In this document: positions 1 through 8,674 of the stretch, piece after piece | Position numbering within the stretch: position 1 is the first letter of the stretch | How the letters are laid out: the number at the start of each line of letters is the position of its first letter | Source of the DNA: Haloferax denitrificans ATCC 35960 | GTDB lineage: Archaea; Halobacteriota; Halobacteria; Halobacteriales; Haloferacaceae | DNA: 64,000 bases | NCBI RefSeq assembly: GCF_000337795.1 | Contig: NZ_AOLP01000008.1 | Location: forward strand, 124,001 to 188,000 | Direction of reading: 5' to 3' | The notes under the pieces: model-generated | What the model was told of the DNA's origin: nothing | What the model saw: only the letters and a program-made list of their open reading frames with translations | Database searches by the model: none | Position numbers and translations under genes: made by a program

Positions 1-2344
1 GAGCTACGTCGGACAGGACGAGGTTATCAGGACGGCGTGCGCGCCGAACTGCCGCGGGAAGTGTCCGCTCGAAGCGCACGTCCGCGACGGGCGCGTCAGG
101 AAAATCGAGCCGCAGATTCCGGCCGACGAGCGGTACAAGCGCGCCTGTACCCTCGGGCTGTCGCACACCCAGCGCATCTACAACGCCACGCGGCTCAAGT
201 ACCCGATGAAGCGCGTCGGCTGGGAGCCGGGCAGTCCGAACCCCGAGGGCCGCGGCGAAGACGCCGAGTTCGAGCGCGTCACGTGGGACGAGGCGCTCGA
301 CTACATCGCCGGCGAGATGGAGCGCGTCCGCGACGACTACGGCCCCGAGAGCGTCTACTTCGAGACGGGGTCGGGGAACAACGGCGTCAGCGGCACCATC
401 CAGAGCCGGCTGTCGTCGCTGTTCGGCGGGACCCAGAAGTCGTGGTCCATCGACATCAACGTCGGGCTCGGCTTCCGTCGGCTCGCCGGGGCCGGCTTCT
501 TCAACGTGCCGACCAACGAGGTCGTCGACTGGCGGAACGCGAACACGGTCATCGTCTGGGGGTCGGACATCTTCGCCAGCAACCTCCAACAGGACGCCTC
601 GAAGCTCCTCGACGCGGTCGAAAACGGCGCGAAGCTCGTCTGCGTGGACCCGGTGTTCACGAACACCGCCGCGAAGGCCGATCTCTGGCTCCCGATCAAG
701 CCGGGCAAGGACACGCTCCTGACCCTGTCGATGATTAAGACGGTCCTCGACGACGGGACCTACGACACCGAGTTCCTCCGGAAGCGGACGCTCGGGCCGG
801 CGCTCGTCCGCGACGACACGGGCGAACTGCTCGACGCGAGCGACGTGTTCGACGACGTGACCGAGGACCTGCCGGTCGCGGTCGACGAATCGACGGGCGA
901 GCCGGTCGCGCTCGAACCCGAGACGTACGGCGAGTACGCGCTGTTCGGCGAGTACACCGTCGCCGGCGTCGCCTGCCACACGGCGCTTTCGCTCCTCGAA
1001 GAGCACGTCGCCGACTACGACGCCGACGCCGTCGCGGCCGAGGTCGGCATCAACGCCGACAACATCCGCACCGCGGTGCGCTGGCTGGCGACGCGCGGCC
1101 CCGGCGGTATCGCCTCGGGCTACGGCGTCGACCGCTACAAGTACGGCCACACCTTCGGGCAGGCGTACGCCATCCTGCTCGGACTGACCGGCGACTTCGG
1201 TCGCCACGGGAGCATTCAGGGGAGCCACCCGCTCGGCGGGTCGTACGACAACGGCGGGTATGACGCGCCCGAGGACGGACCCGGAACGACCTCCCTCGCG
1301 CAGACGGACATCCTCACCGCGATGGAGTCCGGCGACCCCTACCAGCTGAAGGTGATGTACTCCCAGGAGTCGAACTTCATCGCCAATCAGATGCCGGACA
1401 GACAGCGGTGGCTGGAGGCGTCGAAGAGCCTCGACCTCATCGCCGTCGCCGACATGCACCACACGCCGTCGGTCCAGCACGCGGACATCATCCTGCCCGC
1501 GTCCCACTGGTTCGAACGCGAGGACGTCGTGGACACGTGGGGCGGCCACCCGCACATCATGTACCGCCAGCCGGCCCACGACCCGCTGTGGGAGTCGAAG
1601 TCCGACCACTGGATGCTGGTCAGGCTGGCCGAGCGCCTCGGCTTCGGCGACTACTTCAATCGCGACAAGTCGGCGACGCTTCGGGAACTGCTCGCCCACG
1701 ACGACGAGGTGGACTACGAGACGCTGAAAGAACAGGGGACGGTGAAGGTGAGCACGCCGGTCGTCAAGTTCACGGGGCCGTTCAACACCCCGTCGGGCCG
1801 GCTGGAACTGTACGACGAGGACGCACCGACCGAAGGCGGCATCACGCTAGAACTGCCGAAGCACATAGAGAGCCGGACGGCAGACGACTGGGACACGGCG
1901 GAGGACTATCCGCTGATGTTCATCCAGAAGCACTCGAAGTGGCGCATCCACTCGCAGTACGAGTACCAAAACTGGCTCCGCGAGATAAACAACGAACCGC
2001 AGTTGGACATCAACCCGAAGGACGCGGCCGCCCGCGGCATCGAAGACGGCGACTACGTCCGCGTCCACAACGACCGCGGCGAGATGGTCGTGAAGGCCAA
2101 GGTGAACGACGGCATGCAACCCGGGCTGGTGAACACCGACCAGGGCTGGTGGGGAAGCGACTACGTCCGCGGCCACCACAACGACCTGACGCACACCGAC
2201 GTGTGTGAGGTGACCGGGAACTTCGCGTTCTACGACACCAGAGTCGAGGTCGAACCGGCCCCGAGCGACGTCGACACGAGCAAGTACACGAGCAATCAGC
2301 CGACCGGTTCGGGCGCGACCAGCGCCGGGGCGGGAGGTGACTGA
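1..2344 (+). CDS. dmsA: DMSO/TMAO reductase catalytic subunit (molybdopterin, partial at 5' end)
   Basis: The gene enters from the left edge with its reading frame open from base 2, so the N-terminus and any Tat signal are missing; about 780 residues are visible. The first visible part carries a Cys-x3-Cys-x3-Cys-x27-Cys pattern (visible residues 13, 17, 21 and 49), the [4Fe-4S] site of the DMSO reductase family. It is followed by molybdopterin-guanine-dinucleotide binding stretches such as WGSDIFASN and HPLGGSYDNGG, and a C-terminal MopB-type domain. The stop is 2 nt before the iron-sulfur subunit, giving the order catalytic, electron-transfer, anchor, chaperone of a DmsABCD system. It should act outside the membrane as terminal reductase for DMSO or TMAO. 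The family also holds thiosulfate, polysulfide and chlorate-type enzymes, so the substrate is inferred from gene order. Confidence 0.9.
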   Translation, partial: SYVGQDEVIRTACAPNCRGKCPLEAHVRDGRVRKIEPQIPADERYKRACTLGLSHTQRIYNATRLKYPMKRVGWEPGSPNPEGRGEDAEFERVTWDEALDYIAGEMERVRDDYGPESVYFETGSGNNGVSGTIQSRLSSLFGGTQKSWSIDINVGLGFRRLAGAGFFNVPTNEVVDWRNANTVIVWGSDIFASNLQQDASKLLDAVENGAKLVCVDPVFTNTAAKADLWLPIKPGKDTLLTLSMIKTVLDDGTYDTEFLRKRTLGPALVRDDTGELLDASDVFDDVTEDLPVAVDESTGEPVALEPETYGEYALFGEYTVAGVACHTALSLLEEHVADYDADAVAAEVGINADNIRTAVRWLATRGPGGIASGYGVDRYKYGHTFGQAYAILLGLTGDFGRHGSIQGSHPLGGSYDNGGYDAPEDGPGTTSLAQTDILTAMESGDPYQLKVMYSQESNFIANQMPDRQRWLEASKSLDLIAVADMHHTPSVQHADIILPASHWFEREDVVDTWGGHPHIMYRQPAHDPLWESKSDHWMLVRLAERLGFGDYFNRDKSATLRELLAHDDEVDYETLKEQGTVKVSTPVVKFTGPFNTPSGRLELYDEDAPTEGGITLELPKHIESRTADDWDTAEDYPLMFIQKHSKWRIHSQYEYQNWLREINNEPQLDINPKDAAARGIEDGDYVRVHNDRGEMVVKAKVNDGMQPGLVNTDQGWWGSDYVRGHHNDLTHTDVCEVTGNFAFYDTRVEVEPAPSDVDTSKYTSNQPTGSGATSAGAGGD

Positions 2345-2346
2345 AC

Positions 2347-3168
2347 ATGACTAACTACGGCTTAGTAATCGACCAAGAGCGGTGTATCGGCTGTCACGCC
2401 TGCGCCGTGACGTGTAAACAGGAGAACAACGTCGGCCTCGGCCAGTACTGGAACCGCGTGCTCACCGAGGGCGGCGACAAGATGGACACGCCGGCCGGGA
2501 CGTACCCGGAGAACGGCGAGGACGGCACGCTGGAGATGTCCTACCAGCCGACGGCCTGCCAGCACTGCGAGAACGCGCCGTGCGTGAAGGTGTGTCCGGT
2601 CAACGCGACCTACACCCGCGAGGACGGCATCGTCGAAATCGACTACGACAAGTGTATCGGCTGTCGCTACTGCATGGCCGCCTGCCCGTACAACGCCCGC
2701 GTGTTCAACTGGGACGAACCGCAGACGGTCCCCGAAGACGGGACCGGCGACGTGCCGGCCCGCCCGCAGGGCGTCGTCGAGAAGTGTACGTTCTGTTCCC
2801 ACCGCGTCGAGGAGGGGCTCGACCCCGCCTGCGTCGTGAACTGCCCGGCGGACGCCCGCATCTTCGGCGACCTCGACAACGAGGAAAGCACCGTCTCGAA
2901 GTACATCAAGAAGTACCAGACGACGCGACTGCTCGAAGACCGCGGCACCGACCCGAAGACGTACTACATCCGCGGCGAGATGAGTCCGGGTCGCCCGCAG
3001 ACCTCCGACAAGATGGAGAGCGAACTCGACGACGTGTCGGTCTGGTCGGAGCCGAAGGACAACGGTCCGGTCGAGGAAAGCGGCGGAAGCGGCGGCGGCG
3101 GGTCGCACAGTTCGCTGTCGAACGACGCGCTTCCGCACGTGCCCGCGTTCGAGGGGGGTGACGACTGA
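2347..3168 (+). CDS. dmsB: DMSO reductase iron-sulfur subunit (four [4Fe-4S] clusters)
   Basis: 273 aa ferredoxin-like electron-transfer subunit. Four cysteine groups are visible: C13-x2-C-x2-C-x3-C23, C71-x2-C-x4-C-x3-C83, C103-x2-C-x2-C-x3-C113 and C147-x2-C150 with C162-x3-C166. This is the DmsB/NrfC/PsrB pattern carrying electrons from the membrane quinol site to the molybdenum subunit. No signal peptide is visible, as expected for a partner exported together with a Tat-targeted catalytic subunit. The C-terminus (about residues 235-260) is a Gly/Ser-rich linker. The start follows the dmsA stop by 2 nt and the stop overlaps the next ATG, so all four genes should be one transcript. Confidence 0.92.
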   Translation: MTNYGLVIDQERCIGCHACAVTCKQENNVGLGQYWNRVLTEGGDKMDTPAGTYPENGEDGTLEMSYQPTACQHCENAPCVKVCPVNATYTREDGIVEIDYDKCIGCRYCMAACPYNARVFNWDEPQTVPEDGTGDVPARPQGVVEKCTFCSHRVEEGLDPACVVNCPADARIFGDLDNEESTVSKYIKKYQTTRLLEDRGTDPKTYYIRGEMSPGRPQTSDKMESELDDVSVWSEPKDNGPVEESGGSGGGGSHSSLSNDALPHVPAFEGGDD

Positions 3169-4481
3169 TGTCGAGAGAGACCGCCTCCTCGCGGTTCGTC
3201 GTCCCCGAGTTCGGGAGCGCCGGGAAGCTCTGGGTGGGCTTTCTCGCCGCGCTCGTCGTAGTCGGCGTCGCCGCGTGGGCCTATCAGCTCACCACCGGCC
3301 TCGTCGTCACGGGGATGCGCAACGTGTTCTCGTGGGGGCTGTACATCATGATGTTCGTCCTGTTCGTCGGGCTGTCGGCCGGCGGGCTCATCATCTCCAG
3401 CGCGCCGAAGTTCTTCCACTCGCACCGCTACGAGGGGTTCGCCCGCCTCGGCGTGCTGGTGAGCCTCGCGTGTATCACCGTCGCCGGGCTCCTCATCCTG
3501 CCCGACATCGGCCGCCCCGAGCGCCTCTACCAGTTTTTCACCTCGCCGGACTTCCGGTCGCCGATGGTGTGGGACTTCGGTATCGTCATCCTCTACGGCG
3601 CGCTGAACCTCTGGTACCTCTGGCTCCTGACCCGCCGCGACCTCGCGGCCCGCGGGTCGCGGCTGGCGCTCGGCGTCGAGGACACGGAGGCCGGCCGCGA
3701 ACGCGACCGGACGCTCATGTTCTGGACCGCCGCCGTCGCACTGCCGACCGCGGTCGCGCTCCACTCGGTCACCGGGTGGATTTTCGCGACGCAAATCGGC
3801 CGCGGCGACTGGTTCAGCCCGCTGGTCGCGCCGGTGTTCATCGCCAAGGCGCTCGTCTCCGGCCTCGGCCTGCTGTTGGTCGTCTCCGTCCTCGTCTCGC
3901 GGTTCACCCGCTTCAGCGTCGACCGCGAGGAGCTCACGAGCCTCGGGAAGGTGCTCGGCATCTTCCTCGCGTTCCACGTCGTCTACCTGCTCGCCGCCGA
4001 GCGACTCCCGCACGCGTGGGCCGACCATTTCGGGTTCTGGGCCATCACCGGGAGCTTCCTCATCGGCGAGTCGGCGTACTTCTGGCTCTGGACGGTCGTC
4101 GGCGGGGCGGTCCCGCTGGTGATGCTCGCGCTCCCGTCGTTCCGCGAGCGCGTGTCGGTCATCTTCACCGCCAGCGCCCTCGCGGTGTTCGGGACGACGT
4201 TCGAGGGGGTCCGACTGGTCTTCACGGGCTACGACGCGGCCAACATCGACGCCGCGCCCGGCATCTCCGTCGGCGGCGAGTACGCCGGCGTGACGACCGA
4301 CATCTGGGCGAGCGCTGGGTCGTACACCCCCACGCTCGTCGAGCTGGCGGTCACCGCGGGCGTCATCGCCATCGGCGCGCTCATCGTCACCTTCGGACTC
4401 CGGTACATCCCGATTCAAGCTGAGAACGAATCGACAGCGGTGGCGACCGACGGCGGCGAAACCCGGGGGGAAGGCCGATGA
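3168..4481 (+). CDS. dmsC: NrfD/PsrC-type membrane anchor subunit of the DMSO reductase
   Basis: 437 aa, dominated by hydrophobic segments separated by short charged loops, in the NrfD/PsrC polytopic quinol-oxidising family. It would anchor DmsAB and deliver electrons from menaquinol. Its start codon overlaps the dmsB stop (TGATG) and its stop overlaps the chaperone start (ATGA), so translational coupling is likely. The symbol is given by position; the sequence looks closer to NrfD than to the shorter E. coli DmsC, and an annotator might simply call it an NrfD-like protein. Confidence 0.85.
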   Translation: MSRETASSRFVVPEFGSAGKLWVGFLAALVVVGVAAWAYQLTTGLVVTGMRNVFSWGLYIMMFVLFVGLSAGGLIISSAPKFFHSHRYEGFARLGVLVSLACITVAGLLILPDIGRPERLYQFFTSPDFRSPMVWDFGIVILYGALNLWYLWLLTRRDLAARGSRLALGVEDTEAGRERDRTLMFWTAAVALPTAVALHSVTGWIFATQIGRGDWFSPLVAPVFIAKALVSGLGLLLVVSVLVSRFTRFSVDREELTSLGKVLGIFLAFHVVYLLAAERLPHAWADHFGFWAITGSFLIGESAYFWLWTVVGGAVPLVMLALPSFRERVSVIFTASALAVFGTTFEGVRLVFTGYDAANIDAAPGISVGGEYAGVTTDIWASAGSYTPTLVELAVTAGVIAIGALIVTFGLRYIPIQAENESTAVATDGGETRGEGR

Positions 4482-5053
4482 GCGAACCCGCCGCGCGAAC
4501 CCCGACCGAGGGGAACGACGCGACCGGCGACGCCTTCGAGTCGGCCCGGACGGCGACGTACGCGGTCCTCGCGGCCTGCTGGCGCGAGCCGACCGAGCGG
4601 CTGGTCGAAGTCGCCAACGGCGGCGAACTGTCGGCGCTGTTCGGGCCGCTGGAGTCGCTCGAACTCCACGGGCTTCGGAGCGAGTACGCCCGGCTGTTCA
4701 TCGGCCCGGCCGGCCCGCCGTGTCCGCCCTACGAGAGCGTCTACCGCGACAGGGAGGACGACGACGAGTTCGGCGAGGTGCTGGGGCCGGCGACGATGGC
4801 CGTCGAGCGCTGGTATCAGGCGTTCGGCGTCGAGCACCGACCCGAACAGCGCGACCTGCCGGACCACGTGGCGACGGAACTGGAGTTCTGCGCGTACCTC
4901 GCCGAACACGGCCGCGACGACCGCCTCGACCAGTTCCGCGACGAACACCTCACGCGGTGGGTCGGCGACCTCTGCGACCGGGTCGAAGCCGAGACCCGGT
5001 CGCCGTTCTACGCGGCGCTCGCCCGGACGACGCGGGAGGTGGTCGCCGACTGA
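4478..5053 (+). CDS. dmsD: TorD/DmsD-family molybdoenzyme chaperone
   Basis: 191 aa cytoplasmic helical protein starting 4 nt inside the previous gene. It carries the family hallmarks: an early YAVLAACWREPTERL stretch, a central RLFIGPAGPPCPPYESVYRD loop, and ELEFCAYLAEHG further on. This family binds the Tat signal of the apo-catalytic subunit until the molybdenum cofactor is inserted. Length is normal for the family. Last gene of the overlapping dms operon. Confidence 0.88.
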   Translation: MSEPAARTPTEGNDATGDAFESARTATYAVLAACWREPTERLVEVANGGELSALFGPLESLELHGLRSEYARLFIGPAGPPCPPYESVYRDREDDDEFGEVLGPATMAVERWYQAFGVEHRPEQRDLPDHVATELEFCAYLAEHGRDDRLDQFRDEHLTRWVGDLCDRVEAETRSPFYAALARTTREVVAD

Positions 5054-5128
5054 CTCACAGCCGAGTTGAAACCGCCGAACCGAACACAACCGCCAGTTCG
5101 CTCCCGAACCGAGTCGACCCGACTTTTC

Positions 5129-5154
5129 CGGCCTCTTTAAAGGCCTTAATTATC
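5129..5154 (+). promoter_or_regulatory. Hairpin and TATA-like box between the dms operon and the next gene
   Basis: GGCCTCTTTAAAGGCC at 5130-5145 is an inverted repeat, followed immediately by TTAATTAT at 5147-5154, an archaeal TATA-like box about 55 bp before the next ATG at 5206. The hairpin could end dms transcription or be an operator over the promoter; the sequence alone does not decide. Confidence 0.4.
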
Positions 5155-5205
5155 AGAGGTTACATACACCGTCAGAGTCAACCAATATCGAACTAGTGAG
5201 TACGC

Positions 5206-5679
5206 ATGCACGCACACCACGACCGGTCGCGGCCGGCGACCCCCCTCTCCGAGTCGATTCTCGTCCGCGGCGACAGCAGAGTCTCGTTGTCCGGGGCGGA
5301 GCTACGTGGGTTGCCCGCCGAGGACCGAACGGTGACGGTCGCGTGCGCGTCGGGGACGCGGCACACCGCGACGTGGACCGGAGTTCCGGTCTTCGACCTC
5401 TTTGCCGACGCCGGCCTCGACGACGAGACGACGCACCTCGTAGTCGAGAGCGCCGACGGCTACCGGGTCTGTATCGACGTGTACGCCGCGTTCGACGCCG
5501 TCGTCGCCTACGCCCGCGACGGGACGCCCATCGGCGAGGAACACGACTACGAGACGCGCTTTATCGCGCCCGACGTCGACGGGTCGCGGACGGTGAAAGG
5601 CGTTCGCGCCGTCGAAGCGCGCGCGCTCGACCCCACCACCGACCCCGAATCGCTCGAAGACATCTTCAAGAAACCCTGA
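5206..5679 (+). CDS. Sulfite-oxidase-like molybdopterin-binding domain protein
   Basis: 157 aa protein matching the oxidoreductase molybdopterin-binding fold of the sulfite oxidase group: VTVACASGTRH places a cysteine where these enzymes have their Mo-ligand cysteine, followed by WTGVPVFDLFADAGL and the VESADGY strand. It is much shorter than sulfite oxidase and has no dimerisation domain and no visible signal. Its position between dms and mobA fits a molybdenum role. The redox partner and substrate are unknown, and it may be a cofactor-handling protein rather than an enzyme. Confidence 0.7.
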   Translation: MHAHHDRSRPATPLSESILVRGDSRVSLSGAELRGLPAEDRTVTVACASGTRHTATWTGVPVFDLFADAGLDDETTHLVVESADGYRVCIDVYAAFDAVVAYARDGTPIGEEHDYETRFIAPDVDGSRTVKGVRAVEARALDPTTDPESLEDIFKKP

Positions 5680-5683
5680 CCAG

Positions 5684-6469
5684 ATGACGCGAGAGAGACA
5701 GGACCGACCGAGCCGGACGGACCCGCCGACCGCGGCGAGTGTGTCGACCGTGTCGGACACGACGGACGCGTCGGACGCGCCGGATGCGACAGCCGTCGTC
5801 CTCGCCGGCGGCGAGAGCACCCGCTTCGGACACGGACACAAGGCCCTCGCGACGCTCGACGGGGAGCCGCTGATTCGGCGCGTCGTCGGGACGCTCCGAG
5901 CCGTGACGGGCCGCCCACCGATAGTCGCGGTTCGGACCGCAGACCAGCGCGAGCGCCTCGCCGCGGCGCTCCCAACGACGTGGGACGTTCGGTTCGTCCG
6001 CGACGACCCGAGTCTGTCGGGGCCGCTCGCCGGCGTCGCCGCGGCCGCCGACGCGGTCACCACTCCGTGGCTGTTCGTCGCCGGCTGTGATATGCCGCTT
6101 CTCGAACCGCACGCGGTGGCCGCGCTGTTCGAGCGCGCCGCCAGTCGAGACGGCGACCGCGGAGACGGCGAACACGCCCGTTCGGTCTCCTCGAACGACG
6201 ACCGTGGCCGTCTCAAACCGCCGGCCGTCGTCCCCGTCTCCGGGCACGGCCGCGAACCGCTTCACGCCCTGTATCGTCGTGCCGCGGTCCGAGAGAACGT
6301 CTCCGAACTCGCTCCCGACGACGGCCTCGGGGCGCTTTTGGACCGCCTCGACGGCGTCGAGCACGTCGGGTTCGACGCGCTTCCCGAGAGCGTCGACCGG
6401 TCGGTGACGAACGTGAACACGCGCACGGAGTTGGCGCGGGTCGCCGCCGGGTGCGAGGTGCGGCGATGA
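5684..6469 (+). CDS. mobA: Molybdenum cofactor guanylyltransferase
   Basis: 261 aa nucleotidyltransferase. VVLAGGESTRFGHGHKAL is the MobA GTP-binding signature (LAGGxSxRxG with a following Lys), and the later VAGCDMPLL is the metal-binding Asp region. It attaches GMP to molybdopterin, making the MGD form that DmsA-type enzymes need. The N-terminus before the signature is about 40 residues of Thr/Ser/Asp-rich sequence, so in-frame GTG codons at 5741 or 5750 are credible alternative starts. Starts 4 nt after the previous stop and overlaps the next gene by ATGA. Confidence 0.9.
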   Translation: MTRERQDRPSRTDPPTAASVSTVSDTTDASDAPDATAVVLAGGESTRFGHGHKALATLDGEPLIRRVVGTLRAVTGRPPIVAVRTADQRERLAAALPTTWDVRFVRDDPSLSGPLAGVAAAADAVTTPWLFVAGCDMPLLEPHAVAALFERAASRDGDRGDGEHARSVSSNDDRGRLKPPAVVPVSGHGREPLHALYRRAAVRENVSELAPDDGLGALLDRLDGVEHVGFDALPESVDRSVTNVNTRTELARVAAGCEVRR

Positions 6470-7383
6470 AACGCGGCGCGTCCGCAGGGCGGTCGAGCAG
6501 ACGAGCGTTCCTCGCGGGCGTCGGCGGAGTCGCGGCGACCGGCCTCGCCGCGACGGCGGGCTGTCTCGGTCGGGCGGGGTCGACACCGACCGTGTCGATT
6601 CTCGCCGCCGGAAGCCTCCAGCGGGCGCTCACCACCGAGTTCGAAGCGCCGGAAGGGACCCGCGTCGAGGTCGAGGCACACGGCTCCGCGCGCGTGGCTC
6701 GGATGGTCGCCGACGGCCAACGCGACCCCGACATCGTCGCGCTCGCGGACCCGACGCTGTTCGACGCGCCGCTTTCGGTCCCGTGGTACGCCACGTTCGC
6801 CAACAACGCGCTCGTCATCGCGTACAACCCGCAGACCGACGGCGGAACGCGAGTCGCCGAGGCCGCGTCGTGGCCCGACGCCCTCCTCGACGACGCGGTC
6901 AGCCTCGGCCGGACCGACCCCGACCTCGACCCGCTCGGCTACCGGACGCTGTTCGCGCTCTCGCTCGCGGCCGACCACTACGACCGACCGGCGCTCGCCG
7001 ACGACCTGCTCCGCCGCGACCAGATTTACCCCGAGACGCAACTGCTCGCGCAGTTCGACGCCGGCGGCGTCGACGCGGCGTTCGTCTACCGGAGCATGGC
7101 CGTCGAACGCGACTACCCGTACCTCGAACTCCCGGCCGCAATCAATCTGAGCGACCCCGAACACGCGTCTGCGTACGAGACGGCGTCCTACACGCTCCCG
7201 GACGGCGTCACCGTCCGCGGCGGCCCGATTCGGTACGCCGCGACGCGCCGCACCGACACGGCGGCGGCGAAGTCCGTGTTCGAGGCGCTCGTCGGGACCG
7301 CCGGCGACCTCCTCGAACCCTCAGGGTTCACGGTTCGCGAGAGCCACCCACACTACTTCGGAGATGTCCCACCGACAGCCTAA
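6466..7383 (+). CDS. Molybdate/tungstate-type ABC transporter binding lipoprotein
   Basis: 305 aa. The N-terminus has a twin-arginine signal (SSRRAFLAG) and a lipobox ending in AATAGC, so the mature protein is a lipid-anchored external receptor. The body starts with SILAAGSLQRAL and continues DPDIVALADPTLF, the WtpA/ModA oxyanion-binding pattern. The ATG at 6466 overlaps the mobA stop; a GTG five codons upstream is possible but less likely. With the next gene it forms an uptake system that would feed the cofactor enzymes just upstream. The choice between molybdate and tungstate cannot be read here. Confidence 0.85.
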   Translation: MKRGASAGRSSRRAFLAGVGGVAATGLAATAGCLGRAGSTPTVSILAAGSLQRALTTEFEAPEGTRVEVEAHGSARVARMVADGQRDPDIVALADPTLFDAPLSVPWYATFANNALVIAYNPQTDGGTRVAEAASWPDALLDDAVSLGRTDPDLDPLGYRTLFALSLAADHYDRPALADDLLRRDQIYPETQLLAQFDAGGVDAAFVYRSMAVERDYPYLELPAAINLSDPEHASAYETASYTLPDGVTVRGGPIRYAATRRTDTAAAKSVFEALVGTAGDLLEPSGFTVRESHPHYFGDVPPTA

Positions 7384-8173
7384 TCGCCGCGAGCGCGGCG
7401 TCACGCGACTCCTGCCCGAGACGTGGCGAGGCCTGACGCTGGTTCTCGCCGGGATGCTCCTCGTGTACTACCTGCTTCCCATCGGCGCGCTCGTCCTCGC
7501 GCAGTCGCCGGCGTCGCTGGCCGCCGACGTGACGAGCGAGGTCGTCCTGACCGCCGCGACCAACTCCGTCGTCGCGGCGGCGCTCAGCACGCTTGTCGCC
7601 GTCGCCTTCGGCGTCCCCTTGGCCTACTGGCTCTCGCGCACGTCGTTCCGCGGCCGGGACGTGATTCTGGCGCTGGTGATGCTCCCGCTCGTGCTCCCGC
7701 CGGTCGTCAGCGGGATGTTACTCCTCAGACTCGTCGGTCCCGCGGGGCTCGGCCAACTGACGAGCGTCCCGCTGACGCGCTCGCTCGCCGGGGTCGTCCT
7801 CGCGCAGACCTACGTCGCCTCGCCGTTTCTGGTCGTGACCGCGAAGACGGCCTTCGACGGCGTGGACAGGCAACTCGAAGCGGCGGCCCGCTCGCTCGGC
7901 GAGGACCGAATCGGAAGCGTCCGGCGCGTGACGCTCCCGCTGGCGAAACAGGGCATCCTCGCCGGCGTGACCCTGACGTTCGCGCGGGCGATGGGCGAGT
8001 TCGGCGCGACGCTCATGCTGGCGTACTACCCGCGGACGCTCCCGGTGCAAATCTGGGTGTCGTATCTCTCGACCGGTCTCGACGCCGCGTTCCCCGTCGC
8101 GCTCGTCCTCGTCGGCATCGCCGTCGGGGCGATTCTGCTGGTCCACGCGCTGGGGACGAACCCGTGGGAGTGA
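7364..8173 (+). CDS. Molybdate/tungstate-type ABC transporter permease
   Basis: 269 aa inner-membrane permease of the ModB/CysT/WtpB group. Several hydrophobic spans are visible, and the EAA-type loop reads DRQLEAAARSLGEDRIGSVRRVTLP. It overlaps the binding-protein gene by 20 nt, so the two are coupled. No ATPase gene follows: the next gene is a MaoC-like protein after a 75-nt gap. Confidence 0.87.
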   Translation: MSHRQPNRRERGVTRLLPETWRGLTLVLAGMLLVYYLLPIGALVLAQSPASLAADVTSEVVLTAATNSVVAAALSTLVAVAFGVPLAYWLSRTSFRGRDVILALVMLPLVLPPVVSGMLLLRLVGPAGLGQLTSVPLTRSLAGVVLAQTYVASPFLVVTAKTAFDGVDRQLEAAARSLGEDRIGSVRRVTLPLAKQGILAGVTLTFARAMGEFGATLMLAYYPRTLPVQIWVSYLSTGLDAAFPVALVLVGIAVGAILLVHALGTNPWE

Positions 8174-8248
8174 GGGCGGGCGAGACCGCGGCATTACAAA
8201 ACCGCGTCGCACCCGAGGATTGAGTTCGGCGGCCGCCGAAGCGACCGT

Positions 8249-8674
8249 ATGCCAGTCGCGACCGTCGGCGACCGCGCGGTATCGGAGCGCGCCGTGACCG
8301 AGGAGACTATCGACCGGTTCGCCGAGGTGTCGGGCGACGAGAACCCGATTCACCTCGACGCGGAGTACGCCGCCGAGACGACGTTCGGCGGGCGCATCGC
8401 CCACGGGATGCTCGCCGCGTCGGTCGTCAGCGCCGCGCTCGCGCGGCTTCCGGGCGACATCGTCTACCTCTCGCAGGACCTGTCTTTCGAGCGGCCGGTC
8501 CGGCCCGGTGACACGGTGGTCGCCGAGGTGGCCGTGGTCGAGGAGGTCCGCGGCGACCGACTCGCCGTCGAGACGACCGCGAGCGTCGGCGACGAGACGG
8601 TCGTCTCCGGCGAGGCCGTCGTGTTGTCGCTGGCGCACGACGGGACGGGAGAAACGGATGACTGCGGTGGGTAG
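8249..8674 (+). CDS. MaoC-like (R)-hydratase / hot-dog dehydratase
   Basis: 141 aa hot-dog fold protein. FAEVSGDENPIHLDAEYA followed by GRIAHGMLAAS holds the Asp and His of the MaoC/PhaJ hydratase signature (DxNPxHxD and AHGM). It would hydrate or dehydrate an enoyl/3-hydroxyacyl thioester; the physiological substrate is unknown. It has its own gap upstream and ends next to the convergent PIN gene. Confidence 0.85.
   Translation: MPVATVGDRAVSERAVTEETIDRFAEVSGDENPIHLDAEYAAETTFGGRIAHGMLAASVVSAALARLPGDIVYLSQDLSFERPVRPGDTVVAEVAVVEEVRGDRLAVETTASVGDETVVSGEAVVLSLAHDGTGETDDCGG

Noticed and set aside
2362-4418. Long antisense frames under dmsB and the anchor gene
   Set aside because: High-GC third positions keep antisense frames open; composition is Arg/Glu/Asp repetitive without domains.
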